Assembly: GCF_030272895.1 (NCBI RefSeq)
Contig: NZ_JALRNF010000034.1
Coordinates: forward strand, 12,713 to 76,712
Length of the DNA stretch: 64,000 nt
Reading direction: 5' to 3'
Source: Pseudomonas sp. BGr12
GTDB lineage: Bacteria; Pseudomonadota; Gammaproteobacteria; Pseudomonadales; Pseudomonadaceae
Positions 62,477 to 64,000 of this stretch are shown one piece after another. How positions within the stretch are numbered: the stretch's first letter is position 1; every line of letters starts with the position of its first letter. A program made the position numbers and the translations under genes. Under the pieces are notes generated by a model. It made no database searches, was not told where the DNA came from, and saw nothing but the letters and a program-made list of their open reading frames with translations.

Positions 62477-63092
62477 GGTCGTCATCCGACTCCGTGTTAT
62501 CCCAAATCAGTCGGGGATCGAAAGTTACTGCAGCGAGCATCGTCAGAATCACCACACTGGCGAAGGCGACGGCACCCAGGTTTGCTTCGATGCTGGCGAT
62601 CCTGCCGAAGTTCACCACCGCCACCAGAATGGCGATCACGAAGATATCCAGCATCGACCAGCGTCCGATAAACTCGATAAAGCGGTACATCAGAATCCGT
62701 TGCCGGGCAGACAGCGGCTGCCTGCGTTGTACCGAGTAGAGCAACAGCCCGATACCCACCAGCTTGAAGGTGGGCACCAGGATGCTGGCAATGAACACCA
62801 CGGCAGCAATCGGCAACATGCCGAATTTGATCAGGGTGATGACGCCGGACATGATGGTATCCGGCGCCCCCTGCCCCAGCGTACTCACTGTCATGATCGG
62901 CAGTACGTTGGCCGGGATGTATAGAATTGCCGAGGTGAGCAGCAAGGCCCAGGTTCGTGCCAGGCTGTTTGGCCGCCGTGCATGCACAACCGCTCCACAA
63001 CGACTGCAGGTTTGCGCGTCACACTCCGGCTCCTGGCGATTCAGTTCATGGCACTCGCCACAAATCAGAATGCCAGCATCAATCGCACGCAT
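62469..63092 (-). CDS. PqiA-domain membrane protein (second half)
   Basis: A 207-residue protein with a zinc-ribbon-like start (ILICGECHELN; CSRCGAVVHARR) and four membrane helices (TWALLLTSAILYIPANVLPI; IAAVVFIASILVPTFKLVGI; MLDIFVIAILVAVVNF; VAFASVVILTMLAAVTF). It corresponds to the second half of E. coli PqiA or LetA (YebS), which fuse two such units. ATG at 63092 overlaps the stop of the preceding half by 14 bases. Confidence 0.88.
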   Translation of the reverse strand: MRAIDAGILICGECHELNRQEPECDAQTCSRCGAVVHARRPNSLARTWALLLTSAILYIPANVLPIMTVSTLGQGAPDTIMSGVITLIKFGMLPIAAVVFIASILVPTFKLVGIGLLLYSVQRRQPLSARQRILMYRFIEFIGRWSMLDIFVIAILVAVVNFGRIASIEANLGAVAFASVVILTMLAAVTFDPRLIWDNTESDDDHE

Positions 63093-63738
63093 GCAGGTCT
63101 TCCCCCGATAGAGCACTCCAGATCTGGTGAGGCGACATCACCACCTCCAGCCACACCTGAACCAACAGCAGACTGATAAAACAGGCCAACCCCAGGCCGA
63201 GACTCAACTCCGCCAGCTCGACCAACTTGACCATCGCAACCAGCACGCCCATGAAATACACCTCGAGCATGCCCCAGTCGCGCAGATGGTGATAAATCCG
63301 ATAAATCAACAGGCCGTAACTGCGTCCGATATTCAGGCGAATACTCAGTAGCACCGTCAGTTGGCACAACAGCTTGAGCAAGGGGATGGCCATGCTGCAG
63401 AGGAACACCACCACTGCCACTTCAGCCATCCCGGTGTTGTACAGCCCCACCACGCCGCTCCAGACCGTATCGTTGGAGCTCTGGCCCAACAGGTGAAGTT
63501 GCATGATGGGAAGGAAGTTGGCGGGTATGTAGAGCAACAAGGCGGCGAGTACCAGCGCCAGGCTACGCTGGACGACATTATGGCGGTGCGCATAAAGCTC
63601 GTAGCCACAGCGTGGGCAATGGGCCTTTTCGTCCTGCTTGAGCACAGGCTTGCGCATCAGCAGGTCGCATTCATGACAGCCCACCAATTGCTCCAGGGGC
63701 AAGTCGGCGAGCCGGGTGGAATCGACAGGGTCGGTCAT
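63079..63738 (-). CDS. PqiA-domain membrane protein (first half)
   Basis: A 219-residue protein with CxxC pairs (VGCHECDLLMRKP; HCPRCGYELYAHRH) and four membrane helices (SLALVLAALLLYIPANFLPI; VAVVVFLCSMAIPLLKLLC; VYFMGVLVAMVKLVELAEL; LACFISLLLVQVWLEVVM). It is the first half of the PqiA/LetA unit, here a separate gene. ATG at 63738 (MTDPVDS) is chosen over 63759. First gene of a three-gene membrane lipid-transport operon. Confidence 0.88.
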   Translation of the reverse strand: MTDPVDSTRLADLPLEQLVGCHECDLLMRKPVLKQDEKAHCPRCGYELYAHRHNVVQRSLALVLAALLLYIPANFLPIMQLHLLGQSSNDTVWSGVVGLYNTGMAEVAVVVFLCSMAIPLLKLLCQLTVLLSIRLNIGRSYGLLIYRIYHHLRDWGMLEVYFMGVLVAMVKLVELAELSLGLGLACFISLLLVQVWLEVVMSPHQIWSALSGEDLHACD

Positions 63739-63806
63739 AGTGAACTTCTGAGTCAACACAAGGGCGGTATTCTAACCCATTGATCGTAGGGCTAGTGGGA
63801 GCGCTG

Positions 63807-63905
63807 CAGGAGCGGCGGTGCGGCGATCCGACTTGCCCCGCGATGGCAGCCGGCAGGATACATCGCATCGCGGGGCAAGTCGGATCGCCGCACCGCCGCT
63901 CCCAC
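63807..63905. repeat. Long REP doublet of the CGGTGCGGCGATCCGACTT class
   Basis: Left arm GGAGCGGCGGTGCGGCGATC plus CGACTTGCCCCGCGATG, right arm its exact inverse, with about 18 bases between. Each arm is 37 bases, longer than the standard REP; the ends GGAGCGG and CCCCGCGAT are shared, but the middle differs. It is next to the rRNA operon terminator. Confidence 0.88.
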
Positions 63906-63943
63906 AGGGGGGCCATTGACTGTAGGAATGGGCAGCCAGAAAG

Positions 63944-63978
63944 ACAAAACCCCTACCTGCGTACGCAGATAGGGGTTT
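63944..63978 (-). terminator. Terminator of the rRNA operon
   Basis: On the minus strand AAACCCCTA pairs with TAGGGGTTT, with an inner TGCGTACGCA palindrome, followed by TTTTGTC. It lies 12 bases past the 5S 3' end. Confidence 0.8.
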
Positions 63979-63989
63979 CGGAATTTAAT

Positions 63990-64000
63990 CTTGACGATGA
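63990..64000 (-). rRNA. 5S rRNA 3' end (partial)
   Basis: The last bases of the window, read on the minus strand, are TCATCGTCAAG, the 3' end of Pseudomonas 5S rRNA, followed by GATTAAATTCCG and the operon terminator as in P. aeruginosa. The rest of the gene and the rRNA operon lie beyond 64000. Confidence 0.7.

Noticed and set aside
60104..62671. 855-codon plus-strand frame opposite the MCE protein
   Set aside because: Antisense shadow; its start lies in a REP and the opposite strand has six clear MCE domains.
11878..63905. Repeated palindromes as a possible CRISPR array
   Set aside because: Copies are dispersed singly between genes with no regular spacers; they are REP doublets.

Overview
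The window is a high-GC gammaproteobacterial chromosome segment, almost certainly from Pseudomonas and most like the P. putida group. The evidence is gene content and order (ribF-ileS-lspA-fkpB-ispH next to minor pilins, pilA-pilC-pilD-coaE-yacG, fruBKA/fruR, hmp/norR), several Pseudomonas-specific small families (DUF3509, DUF3094, DUF1780, DUF6124, PP0621), and many copies of the Pseudomonas REP palindrome. No prophage, insertion sequence or CRISPR array was seen.

Layout. 1-3.7 kb: iron acquisition on the minus strand (TonB receptor, DUF3649, PepSY protein), with two Fur-box-like sites. 3.9-6.3 kb: a ribosome hibernation factor-like gene, then a PAAR-domain type VI secretion effector with a probable membrane immunity protein. 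6.6-11.4 kb: DUF3509, psiE, the nitric oxide detoxification pair hmp/norR, and cheV. 12.1-18.4 kb: an RND efflux operon followed directly by its own response regulator and sensor kinase. 18.7-23.1 kb: a small exported protein, an OprD-family porin, a diguanylate cyclase, a ferritin-like protein and a DUF3820 protein. 23.1-30.8 kb: the fructose PTS operon fruBKA, divergent from fruR-tatD, with a Cra/FruR operator between them. 30.8-34.3 kb: two lytic transglycosylases flanking a DUF6124 gene that has an unusually structured leader.

34.4-38.0 kb: tRNA-Thr, pilA, pilC, pilD, coaE and yacG. 38.0-41.8 kb: a CbiM-like permease, DUF1780, DUF3094, type II NADH dehydrogenase and a DHFR-like reductase. 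41.9-42.3 kb: a tRNA-Asn/Pro/Lys/Pro operon. 42.6-48.5 kb: clpB with a sigma-32-like promoter, pgeF, rluD, bamD and a PP0621-family gene. 48.6-52.2 kb: thiO, the minor pilins pilE/X/W/V and a divergent FimT-like gene. 52.2-59.5 kb: ispH, fkpB, lspA, ileS, ribF and murJ. 59.8-63.7 kb: rpsT, then a split PqiA pair with a six-MCE-domain protein. The right edge holds a terminator and the last bases of a 5S rRNA gene, so an rRNA operon begins just outside.

Most of this is core genome. The accessory or unusual parts are the PAAR effector/immunity pair, the structured RNA leader before the DUF6124 gene, REP palindromes that have become coding sequence or a stop codon, an in-frame 33-bp duplication in fruB, and a type IV pilus gene set that lacks pilB, pilRS and pilY1 at the positions where P. 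aeruginosa keeps them.
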